From assembly GCF_000430725.1 (NCBI RefSeq), contig NZ_KE387204.1, forward strand, positions 317,241 through 381,240: a DNA stretch of 64,000 nucleotides, in the 5' to 3' direction. The notes beneath the pieces were generated by a model that saw only the letters and a list, made by a program, of their open reading frames with translations, had not been told where the DNA came from and ran no database searches. A program made the position numbers and the translations under genes. Within the stretch, counting starts at the first letter, position 1; each line of letters starts with the position of its first letter. Positions 24,102 to 36,132 of this stretch are shown in pieces. Origin of the DNA: Azohydromonas australica DSM 1124 (GTDB lineage: Bacteria; Pseudomonadota; Gammaproteobacteria; Burkholderiales; Burkholderiaceae_C).

Positions 24102-25228
24102 GCCCGGGCGCCGGCTCGCGCGCCGCGGCGTCCGCGCCGCACGTCGGTGCCTACCGTCCCGGCCTGAGGCTGGTGCGCCGCCTGTACCTGCCGCGCGTGC
24201 TGGGACTGTCGCTGGGCGGCCTGTGCGTGGCCGCGGCCCTGCAGCAGCGCGGGATGCTGGAGCAGCTGTGGCCGCTGCTGGCCTTCAACGCACTGGTGTG
24301 GCCGCACCTGGCCTACCGCCGCGCGCAGCGCGCGGTGCATCCGCGCAGCGCCGAGCACCAAAACCTGCTGCTGGATGCCCTGGGCGGCGGCTTCTGGCTG
24401 CCGGCCATGGGCTTCAACCTGCTGCCCTGCGTGCTCATCGCCACCATGCTGTGCATGGACAACATCGCCGTCGGCGGGCTGCGGCTGTTCGCGCGCGGGC
24501 TGCTGGTGATGGCGCTGGGCGCGGGCGTCGGCGGGGCGACGCTGGGCTGGCAGCTGGACATCTCCTCCTCGCTGAGCACGGTGGTGGCGTGCATCCCGTT
24601 CCTGGTGACCTATCCGCTGATCATCGGCATCACCTCGTACCAGGTGTCGCGCCGGCTGGCCGAGCAGAAGGCGCAGCTGCAGGAGATGGCGCGCTTCGAC
24701 CCGCTCACCGGGCTGCTCAACAAGTCGCACTGGCATGCGCAGCTCGATGCGGAGTTCCTGCGCTGGCGCCGCAGCCGCCGGCCGGTGACCTTGATGCTGC
24801 TGGACCTGGACCACTTCAAGCGCATCAACGACGAGCACGGCCACCCGGCGGGCGACGAGGTGCTGCGGCAGTTCGCGCGCATCCTGCGCCACCACGTGCG
24901 CGACGTGGACGTGGCCGGACGCATCGGCGGCGAGGAGTTCGCCGTGATCGTGCTGGACAGCAGCGCCGAGCAGGCGCTCTACATCGCGCGCCGGGTGCGC
25001 GCGGCGCTGGCGGCGCAACCGCTGGCCGTGGCCGGCGGGGTGCGGGTGTCGGTGAGCGTGGGCATCGCCGAGCCCGGCGCCTGGCAGGGCAGCGCGGCGC
25101 ACTGGTTCGCCGAGGCCGACGCGGCGCTCTACACCGCCAAGCGCGAGGGGCGCGACACGGTGCGCATGGCGCCGCGCAGCCCCATGGAACCGGCCACCGA
25201 GCCCGAGCCAGAAACCGAAAAGGCCTGA
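24098..25228 (+). CDS. MASE2-GGDEF diguanylate cyclase (membrane-bound, AdrA/DgcC-like)
   Basis: The 376-residue protein has an N-terminal MASE2-type membrane domain (about 20-185) of five or six helices, beginning RRLYLPRVLGLSLGGLCVAAALQQ and including LVWPHLAYRRA. A short coiled linker (RRLAEQKAQLQEMARFDPLTGLLNK) leads into GGDEF (about 195-355). The active site reads GGEEF, with DLDHFKRINDEHGHPAGDEVL before it and an inhibitory RDVD site five residues upstream. It should make c-di-GMP and be product-inhibited. The C-terminal tail is Glu/Pro-rich. Its ATG overlaps the stop of the preceding GGDEF-EAL gene, which indicates translational coupling. Confidence 0.9.
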   Translation: MSPGAGSRAAASAPHVGAYRPGLRLVRRLYLPRVLGLSLGGLCVAAALQQRGMLEQLWPLLAFNALVWPHLAYRRAQRAVHPRSAEHQNLLLDALGGGFWLPAMGFNLLPCVLIATMLCMDNIAVGGLRLFARGLLVMALGAGVGGATLGWQLDISSSLSTVVACIPFLVTYPLIIGITSYQVSRRLAEQKAQLQEMARFDPLTGLLNKSHWHAQLDAEFLRWRRSRRPVTLMLLDLDHFKRINDEHGHPAGDEVLRQFARILRHHVRDVDVAGRIGGEEFAVIVLDSSAEQALYIARRVRAALAAQPLAVAGGVRVSVSVGIAEPGAWQGSAAHWFAEADAALYTAKREGRDTVRMAPRSPMEPATEPEPETEKA

Positions 25229-25372
25229 ACGCGGCGCTCTGGGCAGGCGCTTGTATTCAAAAATCCTGCATTCAACGTTGCGTCCCATCCGCTGGAGAGC
25301 TTGCGGGCAAACCCTATTCTTTGGGGCATGCGGCAAGCCTTGCTGCTTCAACAGATTTCAACGGAGTACGCC

Positions 25373-26005
25373 ATGAACGTTCTGCATCTGGATTCGAGCC
25401 CCCTGGGTGGCGCCTCGGTGACGCGCGAAGTGACGGCAGCGCTGGCCGCGGCCTACCGCGCCGCGGGCGCGACGGTGGTCTACCGCGACCTGGCGGCGCA
25501 GCCGGTGGCGCACCTGGGCGGCGAGCTGCTGCAGGCGCTGCGCCCGGCGCCGGGCGCGGCCAAGCCCGAAGGCGAGGCGGTGGCGCGCGAGCTGGCGCTG
25601 ACGGAGACGCTGCTGGCCGAGTTCCTGGCCGCCGACGTGGTGGTGGTGGGCGCGCCCATGTACAACTTCTCGGTGCCCACGCAGCTCAAGGCGTGGATTG
25701 ACCGCATCGCGCAGGCCGGGCGCACCTTCCGCTACACGCCCGAAGGTCCGCAGGGCCTGGCCGGCGGCCGCAAGGTGGTGATCGTGTCCTCGCGCGGCGG
25801 CCGCTACGCCGGCACCGCCTTCGAGCAGGCGATGGACCACCAGGAAGCCTACCTGCGCGCGGTGTTCGGCTTCCTGGGCATCACCGACGTCGACGTGGTG
25901 CGCACCGAGGGCGTGGCCATGGGCGCCGAGGCGCGCGCAGCGGCGCTGGCGCAGGCGCAACGCGAGATCGAAACGCTGACGGCGGGCGAGGAAGCGGCGG
26001 TCTGA
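25373..26005 (+). CDS. azoR: FMN-dependent NADH-azoreductase
   Basis: The 210-residue flavodoxin-like protein starts MNVLHLDSSPLGGASVTREVT, the phosphate-binding loop of AzoR. It continues with ADVVVVGAPMYNFSVPTQLKAWIDRIAQAGRTFRYTPEGPQGL, the family's signature segment, and VIVSSRGGRY. The family reduces quinones and azo bonds with NADH and protects against thiol and quinone stress; it acts in the cytoplasm as a homodimer. Length matches E. coli AzoR (about 200). The ATG at 25373 has CGGAG nine bases upstream; the longer frame from 25301 adds non-family residues. It is a single-gene unit, with TATTCT (25315-25320) as a possible -10. Confidence 0.9.
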   Translation: MNVLHLDSSPLGGASVTREVTAALAAAYRAAGATVVYRDLAAQPVAHLGGELLQALRPAPGAAKPEGEAVARELALTETLLAEFLAADVVVVGAPMYNFSVPTQLKAWIDRIAQAGRTFRYTPEGPQGLAGGRKVVIVSSRGGRYAGTAFEQAMDHQEAYLRAVFGFLGITDVDVVRTEGVAMGAEARAAALAQAQREIETLTAGEEAAV

Positions 26006-26145
26006 TCCAGCCGGAAAGCCACGGAGGGCTGAAGTCGGCACACCAATTGCCACAATTGCCCTCCGGAGGACGGAGCGAGCCGCTGCAGCGGCCAAGGTCC
26101 GGCGGGGCGCCGGGCCCACGGGTGCGCCGTCCCTGAAAGGCCGCC

Positions 26146-29361
<3,216 letters not shown>

Positions 29362-29474
29362 GCGGGGGCGGGCACCGGTTCCGGCCACGCCCCGGGCCGG
29401 TTCGCCCGTGAAGCCCTCGGCTACCATGGCCGCCAGCCGCCTCGGCAGGCAAGCAGGCGGCACACGAGGGGTAC

Positions 29475-30497
29475 ATGGGGACCGACGACGCTTACGCCGA
29501 GCTGGGGCTGGCCGCCGGCGCCACCGACCACGAGATCAAGGCCGCGTGGCGGCGCCTGGTGTCGCAATGGCATCCGGACCGCAATTCCAGCCCGCAGGCC
29601 GTGGCGCGCATGCAGCGCATCAACCTGGCGTTCGAGCTGCTGCGCCAGGGCATCGAGGCCGAGGCCCGGCCGCAGCCCAAGGCCGAGCCCGCGCCGGCGT
29701 CCAGGCCGGCCCACACGCCACCGCCGCCGGAGCCGCCGCGCCCGGCCTGGCACATCGAGCGCAAGCTGAAGCTCTCGCTGGAGCAGGCGGCGGCCGGCGG
29801 GCGCATGGTGCTGCGCGGGCGCCACGTCGAGCGCTGCGAGGCCTGCGAGGGGCTGGGCTACCGCCACAGCCCGCGTCCGTGCGAGCACTGCCACGGCGCG
29901 GGCCGCATCGGGCAGCGCAACTGGTTCGGCTGGGTCACCGGCTTCGAGACCTGCGGCCACTGCGAGGGCGACGGCCTGGCGCGGCTGGAGTGCGAGGCCT
30001 GCAACGGCCAAGGCGAACTGGGCCGCTGCCGCTACGAGATCGCGGTGGACCTGCCCTCGGGGCTACGCCACGGCGAGGAGTTGAACCTCTCTGCCGGCGG
30101 CACGCACGGCGACCGGCTCAAGCTGCACGTGATGCTGCGCGAGCACCCCTTGTTCCGGCTGGACCCGGACGGCACGCTGCACTGCGAGATGCCGGTGGAC
30201 GGCTTCCTGTGGATGGCCAACCGCTGGATCGAGGTGCCCACGCTCGGCGGCATGCAGCAGTTGCGGCTGGACCGGCGCCACCTGCGCTACCGGCTGCGCG
30301 GCCAGGGCTACCCGAAGACGCACGGCGGGCCGCGGGCGCACTACATCGTGGACGTCAAGCCCCTGTTCCCGGCGCAGTTCACGCGCGAGCAGGAGAAGCT
30401 GATCGAGCGCCTGGCCGCCTCGCAGCAGCACCCGCCGGGCTCGCCGATGCACGAGTGGCGCCGGCGCTTCGAGGGATGGAAGGGAAAGCAGGGCTAG
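29475..30497 (+). CDS. DnaJ-type co-chaperone with zinc-finger domain
   Basis: The 340-residue protein has a J domain (about 5-60) with the HPD motif in SQWHPDRNSSPQAVARMQRINLAFELL, a Pro/Ala linker (70-90), a zinc-binding region with four CxxCxGxG-like repeats (CEACEGLGY, CEHCHGAGRIG, CGHCEGDGL, CEACNGQGELG; about 120-180) and a C-terminal substrate-binding domain (LPSGLRHGEELNLSAGG, RGQGYPKTHGGPRAHYIVDV). The usual Gly/Phe-rich region is replaced by the Pro-rich linker, so it is probably an accessory DnaJ rather than the main one. J proteins stimulate DnaK ATPase. It has its own ribosome site (GAGGGG) and converges on the lipoprotein gene. Confidence 0.85.
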   Translation: MGTDDAYAELGLAAGATDHEIKAAWRRLVSQWHPDRNSSPQAVARMQRINLAFELLRQGIEAEARPQPKAEPAPASRPAHTPPPPEPPRPAWHIERKLKLSLEQAAAGGRMVLRGRHVERCEACEGLGYRHSPRPCEHCHGAGRIGQRNWFGWVTGFETCGHCEGDGLARLECEACNGQGELGRCRYEIAVDLPSGLRHGEELNLSAGGTHGDRLKLHVMLREHPLFRLDPDGTLHCEMPVDGFLWMANRWIEVPTLGGMQQLRLDRRHLRYRLRGQGYPKTHGGPRAHYIVDVKPLFPAQFTREQEKLIERLAASQQHPPGSPMHEWRRRFEGWKGKQG

Positions 30498-30533
30498 GCG
30501 CCGCTTCCCCTGCACGCTGGGCTTCGACCTCGC

Positions 30534-30752
30534 TCAGCACCCGCGCCCGCGTCCCAGCACGCCGCCGGCGACGGCGCCGCCGACGGTACCCAGGGTGCTC
30601 TGGTCGGTCAGCACCGAGCCGGCCACGCCGCCGACGGCGGCGCCCACGGCGGTGTTGCGGTCGCACCGGTCCATGCTGGCGCAGCCGCCGGCAAGGAGCG
30701 CGGCGGCCAGGGCGGCCAGCAGGCCAACGCGGCGGGGAAGGGTCTTGAGCAT
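30534..30752 (-). CDS. Small glycine-zipper lipoprotein
   Basis: The 72-residue protein has a lipoprotein signal (RRVGLLAALAAALLAGGC, lipobox LAGGC), then a short body made almost wholly of a glycine-zipper pattern: AVGAAVGGVAGSVLTDQSTLGTVGGAVAGGVLG. This resembles OsmB and related osmotic-stress lipoproteins of the outer membrane. The longer frame upstream is a shadow; the ATG at 30752 has GGAGACG upstream. The role is probably structural or stress-related. It converges on the DnaJ-type gene. Confidence 0.75.
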   Translation of the reverse strand: MLKTLPRRVGLLAALAAALLAGGCASMDRCDRNTAVGAAVGGVAGSVLTDQSTLGTVGGAVAGGVLGRGRGC

Positions 30753-30892
30753 GGTCGTCTCCGTTTGCAGGGGCCGATGCCGGCCATGCGCACAGGCTGC
30801 GCGCGGGGACGAGCGCTCACCATCGGACGGGAACGCGTGCGCTTGTCGGATAGCGCCCACAAGCGGTGCGCCGGCCGCTTCCGCGCCTTGAT

Positions 30893-31186
30893 TCAGCGCC
30901 GGCGCAGCTTGGCCACCAGCCCGTCCCGGCCGCTGAGGCCGCGCGCCATGAACAGCAGCCCGCCCACGGTGGCCGCGGTGCGCAGCAGCGCGCTGGGGGA
31001 GCGGCGGCCGCGCCACAGCAGTGCAGCGCCGGTGCCGAAGGCGAACCAGTGCTCGCCTGGCACGCTGGGGCGCTGGTCGTCGAAGCGCTTCAACTCCCGC
31101 AGCCACTCGGTGGCGCGCTGTAGGCCCGAGCCCGAGCCCGGGCGCTGGTCGGTGGAGGGTTGGTGGATGTCGGGAACGGGGGGCAT
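30893..31186 (-). CDS. Small hypothetical membrane-associated protein
   Basis: The 97-residue product has a polar, Pro-rich N-terminus (PVPDIHQPSTDQRPGSGSGLQRATEWLRELKRFDDQRPS) and two short hydrophobic segments (WFAFGTGAALLW and LLRTAATVGGLLFMARGL), then a basic end (KLRRR). The ATG at 31186 is set by a near-perfect ribosome site, AGGAGG, seven bases upstream. I do not recognise the family. It is divergent from the DUF938 methyltransferase gene. Confidence 0.65.
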   Translation of the reverse strand: MPPVPDIHQPSTDQRPGSGSGLQRATEWLRELKRFDDQRPSVPGEHWFAFGTGAALLWRGRRSPSALLRTAATVGGLLFMARGLSGRDGLVAKLRRR

Positions 31187-31293
31187 GGCGGCGTCCTCCT
31201 GCGGCTGAAGCAAAGTCGAGAGGCGCGGATACGGCAACCGCGATGCCCATGCCATGGCCCGGGCCGCGCGGCGGCCCCCGTAGCATCGGCGCC

Positions 31294-31905
31294 ATGGACA
31301 TCCGCCACAGCCCCGCCGCCGAGCGCAACCGAAAACCCATCCTGCAGGTGCTGCGGCGCGTGCTGCCGCCTGAGGGCGGCCTCGTGCTGGAGATCGCCGC
31401 CGGCAGCGGCCAGCACGCGGCGTACTTCGGCGCGGCGCTACCCCAGTGGCGCTGGTTGCCCAGCGAGGGCGACGCGGCGTCGCTGGAGTCCATCCGCATC
31501 TGGTGCGAAGGCGTGCCCAACGTGCTGCCGCCGCTGGTGCTGGACGTGCGCGCGCCGCAGTGGAGCGGCGTGCCGGCCGGGCTGGACGCCGCCTACTGCG
31601 CCAACCTGCTGCACATCGCGCCCTGGGACTGCTGCGCCGGACTGATGCGGGGCGCCGGGCGCCATCTGCGCCCCGGCGCGCCGCTGCTGGTCTACGGCCC
31701 CTTCATCCAGGACGAGGTGCCCACCGCGCCCAGCAACCTGGCCTTCGACGCCGACCTGCGCGCACGCGACCCGGCCTGGGGCCTGCGCCGCGTGGCCGAC
31801 GTGGCGGATGCAGCGCGCGAGGCCGGGCTGGTGCTCCAGGAGACGGTGGCGATGCCGGCCAACAACCTGGTGCTGGTGTTCGTGCGGGTTGGGGAGGCTG
31901 TTTAG
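31294..31905 (+). CDS. DUF938 family SAM-dependent methyltransferase
   Basis: The 203-residue protein begins with the DUF938 signature SPAAERNRKPILQVLRRVLP. The SAM-binding motif follows (VLEIAAGSGQHAAYFGAALP), then WLPSEGD, YCANLLHIAPW and LLVYGPFIQDEVPTAPSNLAFDADLRARDPAWGLR. These are diagnostic of the family, which has a methyltransferase fold but no settled substrate. The ATG at 31294 is the only one compatible with the conserved N-terminus. It is cytoplasmic and a single-gene unit. Confidence 0.85.
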   Translation: MDIRHSPAAERNRKPILQVLRRVLPPEGGLVLEIAAGSGQHAAYFGAALPQWRWLPSEGDAASLESIRIWCEGVPNVLPPLVLDVRAPQWSGVPAGLDAAYCANLLHIAPWDCCAGLMRGAGRHLRPGAPLLVYGPFIQDEVPTAPSNLAFDADLRARDPAWGLRRVADVADAAREAGLVLQETVAMPANNLVLVFVRVGEAV

Positions 31906-31985
31906 CCCTGCCGGCCGCGTCCTCGCAGAGCTCGGCCCCTTCGCCGCCCGCACGAGCGTGCGCAGGCACGCTCGCTGGTGGCGTC

Positions 31986-32618
31986 TCAGCCCTCCGCTTC
32001 CGTCCGCCCCTGGCGCAGCTCCAGCAGCACCAGCACCGCGTCCACCGCCGCGCGGCTGAGCTCGTCGCGGGACTGCGGGTCCTGCAGCCGCTCGCGCTCG
32101 GGTTCGCTCAGGCCGGCCTCGTCGCCGCCCAGCAGCACGATGGGCGCCAGCACGTCGCCCAGTGTCGGGTCGTCGAACAGCGGGCCCCAGCCGTCCGGGT
32201 CCAGCGCCGCGCCCTGCAGGAAGCCGATGCACCAGTCCTCGGCATCGACCAGCTCCTGGCCCTTCACCTCCGCCACGCTCACCACCGGCTCCCAGTCGTC
32301 GGGTGCCTCGCGCAGCCGCGTGGCGATGTTGTTCAGGTGGCGCAGCACCAGCACGGCGGTGTCCTTGCGCTTGCGGTTGCTGGGGAAAGGCTTGCCGTCG
32401 TCGCCGTCGCCGCCCCACACCACGGGCAGCCATTGCGCGGTTTGCAGCGAGGCCACCGGCGTGGGCGCCAGCAGCAGCGCGGTCAAGTAGCCGTCCAGGG
32501 CTTCCACGTTCATCGCGGCCTCGGAGGGCAGCGACAGCAGGGTTTCATCGAGCTTGCCCAGTTCGTCGTCGCTCAGCGGACGGTCGGGGAGGGAGGGGTC
32601 GTACTGCGGATAGTCCAC
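31986..32618 (-). CDS. YecA/UPF0149 family protein
   Basis: The 210-residue acidic protein shows the UPF0149 pattern: LSDDELGKLDETLLSLPSEAAMNVEALDGYLTALLLAPTPV near the start, LRHLNNIATRLREAPDDWEPVV, and EDWCIGFLQGAALDPDGWGPLFDD. YecA-type proteins are soluble and often carry a C-terminal SEC-C zinc motif; this one lacks it and ends in EGRTEAEG-like acidic sequence. The function is unknown. It is divergent from the peroxiredoxin gene (90-base gap). Confidence 0.8.
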   Translation of the reverse strand: MDYPQYDPSLPDRPLSDDELGKLDETLLSLPSEAAMNVEALDGYLTALLLAPTPVASLQTAQWLPVVWGGDGDDGKPFPSNRKRKDTAVLVLRHLNNIATRLREAPDDWEPVVSVAEVKGQELVDAEDWCIGFLQGAALDPDGWGPLFDDPTLGDVLAPIVLLGGDEAGLSEPERERLQDPQSRDELSRAAVDAVLVLLELRQGRTEAEG

Positions 32619-32708
32619 GGCGGGCTTTCTGTGATTGCGTCAAAGGTCCGGATTGTCCTGGAGCCGGGGGCGTAAAGTGCCCCGCATTCCATTTGCAGGA
32701 GCTTTCGC

Positions 32709-33275
32709 ATGAGCGATTCGCGTTGGCGTGCCGCCCTGGCCGCAACCGGTCTGCTGGCAGCACTGGTGGGCGCCGTGCCCGCACGGGCGGCGCTGCCCGT
32801 GGGCGCAAACGCCCCGGACTTCACGGCCGAGGCGGCGCTGGGCGGCAAGACCTTCACCTTCAAGCTGGCCGAGGCCCTGCGCAAGGGACCGGTGGTGCTG
32901 TACTTCTATCCGCGCGCCTTCACCAGCGGCTGCACCGTCGAGGCCCATGCCTTCGCCGAGGCCACGCCGGTGTTCGAGTCGCTGGGGGCCACCGTGATCG
33001 GCATGTCCAATGACGACATCGGCACGCTGCAGAAATTCTCGGTCGAGGCCTGCCGCAACCGCTTCGCCGTGGCCGCCGATGCCGGCGCGCGCGTCATGAA
33101 GGACTACGACGCGGCGCTGTGGATCAAGCGCGACGTGGCCGACCGCATCTCCTACGCCATCAGCCCGCAGGGCAAGGTGCTGTCGGTGTACTCCAGCTTG
33201 AGCCCGGACGGCCACGTCGGCGCCATGCTCAAGGCGGTGGAGGACTGGAAGCGCACCCAGCAGCCCAAGCCCTGA
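32709..33275 (+). CDS. Secreted peroxiredoxin (BCP/PrxQ type)
   Basis: The 188-residue protein has a signal peptide (WRAALAATGLLAALVGAVPARAALP; cleavage after ARA) followed by a thioredoxin-fold peroxiredoxin: VGANAPDFTAEAALGGKTFTFKLAEAL, VVLYFYPRAFTSGCTVEAHAFAEA. The peroxidatic Cys is in PRAFTSGCT, matching P-x3-T/S-x2-C. It should reduce hydroperoxides in the periplasm. The start has GGAG upstream (gcaggagctttcgc). It stands alone between YecA and the metal cluster. Confidence 0.88.
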   Translation: MSDSRWRAALAATGLLAALVGAVPARAALPVGANAPDFTAEAALGGKTFTFKLAEALRKGPVVLYFYPRAFTSGCTVEAHAFAEATPVFESLGATVIGMSNDDIGTLQKFSVEACRNRFAVAADAGARVMKDYDAALWIKRDVADRISYAISPQGKVLSVYSSLSPDGHVGAMLKAVEDWKRTQQPKP

Positions 33276-33372
33276 GGTGCCGAGGCCGGTGCGCCCTCAA
33301 CTTCGGCGCGCCGTCCTGATGGCCGGCTGCCGGCGCCCGTCTCCGCGGTGAGCCCTTAAGATCGCGCCTCCC

Positions 33373-33711
33373 ATGCGACCCCGTTTCCGCCTCAACCTGC
33401 CGCCGCGCTTCATCGCGTGGCTGCTCATGCTGCTGCTGCCGCTGGCGCAGGCCGTGGCGGCGGGGCATGCGGTGTCGCACCTGGCGGGCGGGCAGGGCAC
33501 GTCCGACGAGCAGCAGGCGCTGCACGCCGCGCACTGCGAGCTGTGCATCACCGCCGCCACCGTGGCCGGCGGCGCGCTGCCGGCAGCGTTGCCCAGCTTG
33601 CCGCCGCTGGACGTGGCGCAGGCCGCGCCCGCGGTGGCCGTCTCCCAGCCCTGGCTGCCCGCGCCGGCGCCGGTCTACCGCAGCCGCGCGCCGCCCGCCT
33701 TCACGCATTGA
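33373..33711 (+). CDS. DUF2946-like small exported protein of the metal cluster
   Basis: The 112-residue product has an N-terminal hydrophobic segment (FIAWLLMLLLPLAQAVAAGHAVSHLAGG), a central HAAHCELCITAAT motif, which could bind a metal, then a Pro/Ala-rich end with a terminal His. This pattern (signal peptide plus H-C-x2-C) is typical of DUF2946-type proteins found beside copper or zinc uptake genes. It is the first of four same-strand genes (33373-36929), which suggests one operon. No Zur or other metal-regulator site was recognised upstream. Confidence 0.65.
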   Translation: MRPRFRLNLPPRFIAWLLMLLLPLAQAVAAGHAVSHLAGGQGTSDEQQALHAAHCELCITAATVAGGALPAALPSLPPLDVAQAAPAVAVSQPWLPAPAPVYRSRAPPAFTH

Positions 33712-33794
33712 CCGTCCCAACGCCGTGCCCGGTGCGCCTTCGCGTGCGCATGCCGGGTGCGGCCGTGCACGTCCTCGCGTGAAGGAATTTCCTC

Positions 33795-35189
33795 TTGAAC
33801 AAGTCTTTCTTGCCCGCGGTCCTGGCAATGGCCCTGGCCGGGCCTGCCGTGGCCCAAACCTCCTCTTCCAACCCCGAGCTGCAAGCCCTGCGCGACGAGA
33901 TCCAGGCCCTGCGCAGCGCCTACGAGGCGCGGCTGCAGGCGCTGGAGCAGCGGCTCAAGGCGGCCGAAGGCACCGCTCCGGCTTCTCCCGCGCCGGCCGT
34001 TGCGGGAGCACCTGCCGCCGCGTCCCCCGGCACGGTGAGCACAGCCGCCGTGGCGGCTCCGGCCGGCATGGCCGCGGCGCCCGGCGGCAACGCCTTCAAC
34101 CCGGCCGTCTCGCTGATCCTGTCGGGGCAGTACACGCGCACCTCGCGCGACCCCGAGGGCTACCGCATCAGCGGCTTCGGACTCGCGCCGGATGCCGAGG
34201 CCGGCCCCGGCCCGCGCGGCCTGGGCCTGGGCGAGAGCGAGCTGCGCTTCAGCGCCAGCATCGACCCGTGGCTGCGCGGCGCGGCGAGCTTCGCGCTGCA
34301 TCCGGACAACGAGTTCTCCGTGGAGGAGGCTTTCGTCGAGACCACCTCGCTGGGCCGCGGCTTCACGCTGCGCGCCGGGCGCTTCTTCTCCAACGTCGGC
34401 TACCTCAACCCGCAGCACGCCCACACCTGGGACTTCGTGGACAACCCGCTGGCCTACCAGGCGCTGCTGGGCACGCAGTACGGCGACGACGGGCTGCAGC
34501 TGCGCTGGATCGCGCCCACCGACCAGCTCATCGAGCTGAGCGCCGAGGTGGGCCGCGGGGGCAGCTTCCCCGGCGGTGGAAACAGCGGCAACGGCGCGGG
34601 CATGCGCTCCTTCAGCCTGCACACCGGTGGCGACGTGGGCGACAGCCACAGCTGGCGCGCCGGCGTGTCGGTGCTGCAGGCGCGCGCTACCGGCCAGGAG
34701 CTGGTCGGCCTGGCCGCGGACGACACCTCCACCTTCTTCACCGGGCGCACGCGCGTGTGGATCGCCGACGCGGTGTGGAAATGGGCGCCCGACGGCAACG
34801 CCACGCGCACCAACTTCAAACTGCAGGGCGAGTACCTGCAGGCGCGGCGCAGCGGCGCGCTGGCGCTGGAGGACGGCACGGGCGGCGACTTCCGCTCCAC
34901 GCAGTCCGGCTGGTACCTGCAGGGGCTCTACCAGTTCATGCCGCGCTGGCGCGTGGGCCTGCGCACAGAGCGGCTGGACGCGGGCACGCCCGACGACGCC
35001 TCCGGCCTCGCGGCCGGCACCGGCTTCAAGCCGAAGAAGCACACGCTGATGCTCGACTACAGCCCGAGCGAGTTCTCGCGCGTGCGGCTGCAGTTCGCGC
35101 AGGACCGCGCCCGCGAAGGCGGCAGCGACCGGCAGGTCTTCCTGCAATACCAGATGAGCCTGGGCGCGCATGGCGCCCACGGCTTCTGA
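33795..35189 (+). CDS. Outer-membrane beta-barrel protein of the metal-uptake cluster
   Basis: The 464-residue protein begins at a TTG (AAGGAA ribosome site nine bases before) with a signal peptide (LPAVLAMALAGPAVAQ). A short coiled coil follows (LQALRDEIQALRSAYEARLQALEQRLKAAE), then an Ala/Pro linker, then about 350 residues of alternating aromatic/polar strands (SLILSGQYTRTSRDPEGYRISGFGL to VFLQYQMSLGAHGAHGF), ending in Phe as outer-membrane barrels do. The N-terminal coil suggests trimer formation. The location between a DUF2946 gene and a ZnuA-like gene suggests metal passage across the outer membrane, but this is inference. Confidence 0.72.
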   Translation: MNKSFLPAVLAMALAGPAVAQTSSSNPELQALRDEIQALRSAYEARLQALEQRLKAAEGTAPASPAPAVAGAPAAASPGTVSTAAVAAPAGMAAAPGGNAFNPAVSLILSGQYTRTSRDPEGYRISGFGLAPDAEAGPGPRGLGLGESELRFSASIDPWLRGAASFALHPDNEFSVEEAFVETTSLGRGFTLRAGRFFSNVGYLNPQHAHTWDFVDNPLAYQALLGTQYGDDGLQLRWIAPTDQLIELSAEVGRGGSFPGGGNSGNGAGMRSFSLHTGGDVGDSHSWRAGVSVLQARATGQELVGLAADDTSTFFTGRTRVWIADAVWKWAPDGNATRTNFKLQGEYLQARRSGALALEDGTGGDFRSTQSGWYLQGLYQFMPRWRVGLRTERLDAGTPDDASGLAAGTGFKPKKHTLMLDYSPSEFSRVRLQFAQDRAREGGSDRQVFLQYQMSLGAHGAHGF

Positions 35190-35211
35190 CCCGAATCCCG
35201 AGGTGTTCCGC

Positions 35212-36132
35212 ATGAACAAACGTCATTTCTTCCTGTCCCTGGCCGCGCTGCCCCTGGCCCTGCTGGGCGCGCCGGCCCAGGCGAAAGTGAAGGTGCTGGC
35301 CTGCGAGCCCGAGTGGGGCGCGCTGGCGATGGAGATCGGCGGCGCGCAGGTGGACGTGGCCGTGGCCACCAGCGCGCGCCAGGACCCGCACCAGATCCAG
35401 GCCCGGCCCAGCCTCGTGGCCCGCGCGCGCAACGCCGACCTGGTGTTCTGTACCGGCGCGGAGCTGGAGGTGGGCTGGCTGCCGGTGCTGCTGCAGCAAT
35501 CGGGCAACGCCGAGGTGCAGCCGGGGCGGCCCGGCTACTTCGAGGCTGCCTCGGTGGTGCGCAAGCTGGAGGTGCCCACGCAGCTGGACCGCTCCCAGGG
35601 CGACGTGCACGCGGCGGGCAATCCGCACATCCAGACCGACCCGCGCAACATCGCGCTGGTGGCCACGGCGCTGTCGGCTCGGCTGCAGCAGATCGACGCC
35701 GCGCATGCCGCCGACTACCAGCAGCGCGAGCGCGACTTCGGCCAGCGCTGGCAGCAGGCGCTGGCGCGCTGGAACGCGCAGGCCGCGCCGCTCAGGGGCC
35801 TGCCGGTGGCGTCGCAGCACAAGGGCTTTCCGTACCTCTACGACTGGCTCGGCCTGAAGGAAGTGGCGGTGCTGGAGCCCAAGCCGGGCGTGGAGCCTTC
35901 GGTGGCGCAGCTGCAGGGCGTGCTGGCGACGCTGAAGGCTACGCCGGCCCGGATGGTGATCCACGCCGCCTACCAGGACCCGAAGCCCTCGGACTGGCTC
36001 AGCGGCAACGCCGGCATCCCGTCCGTGAAGCTGCCCTTCACCGTGGGCGGCAGCGACGCGGCCAAGGACCTGTTCGGCCTCTACGACGACACGCTGATGC
36101 GGCTGCTGGCCGCGGCGGGGCAGAAGAAATGA
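35212..36132 (+). CDS. Metal ABC transporter substrate-binding protein (ZnuA-like)
   Basis: The 306-residue protein has a signal peptide (FFLSLAALPLALLGAPAQA) and the cluster A-I fold of Zn/Mn binding proteins: VKVLACEPEWGALAMEIGG, QDPHQIQARPSLVARARNADLVFCTGAELE, AAGNPHIQTDPRNIALVA, SQHKGFPYLYDWLGL. Likely metal ligands are the His residues of DPHQ, NPHIQ and SQHKG. It lacks the His/Asp-rich loop of E. coli ZnuA, so specificity could be Zn or Mn. The ATG at 35212 is preferred over the frame start at 35170, which overlaps the barrel gene. It overlaps the permease gene by four bases. Confidence 0.85.
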   Translation: MNKRHFFLSLAALPLALLGAPAQAKVKVLACEPEWGALAMEIGGAQVDVAVATSARQDPHQIQARPSLVARARNADLVFCTGAELEVGWLPVLLQQSGNAEVQPGRPGYFEAASVVRKLEVPTQLDRSQGDVHAAGNPHIQTDPRNIALVATALSARLQQIDAAHAADYQQRERDFGQRWQQALARWNAQAAPLRGLPVASQHKGFPYLYDWLGLKEVAVLEPKPGVEPSVAQLQGVLATLKATPARMVIHAAYQDPKPSDWLSGNAGIPSVKLPFTVGGSDAAKDLFGLYDDTLMRLLAAAGQKK

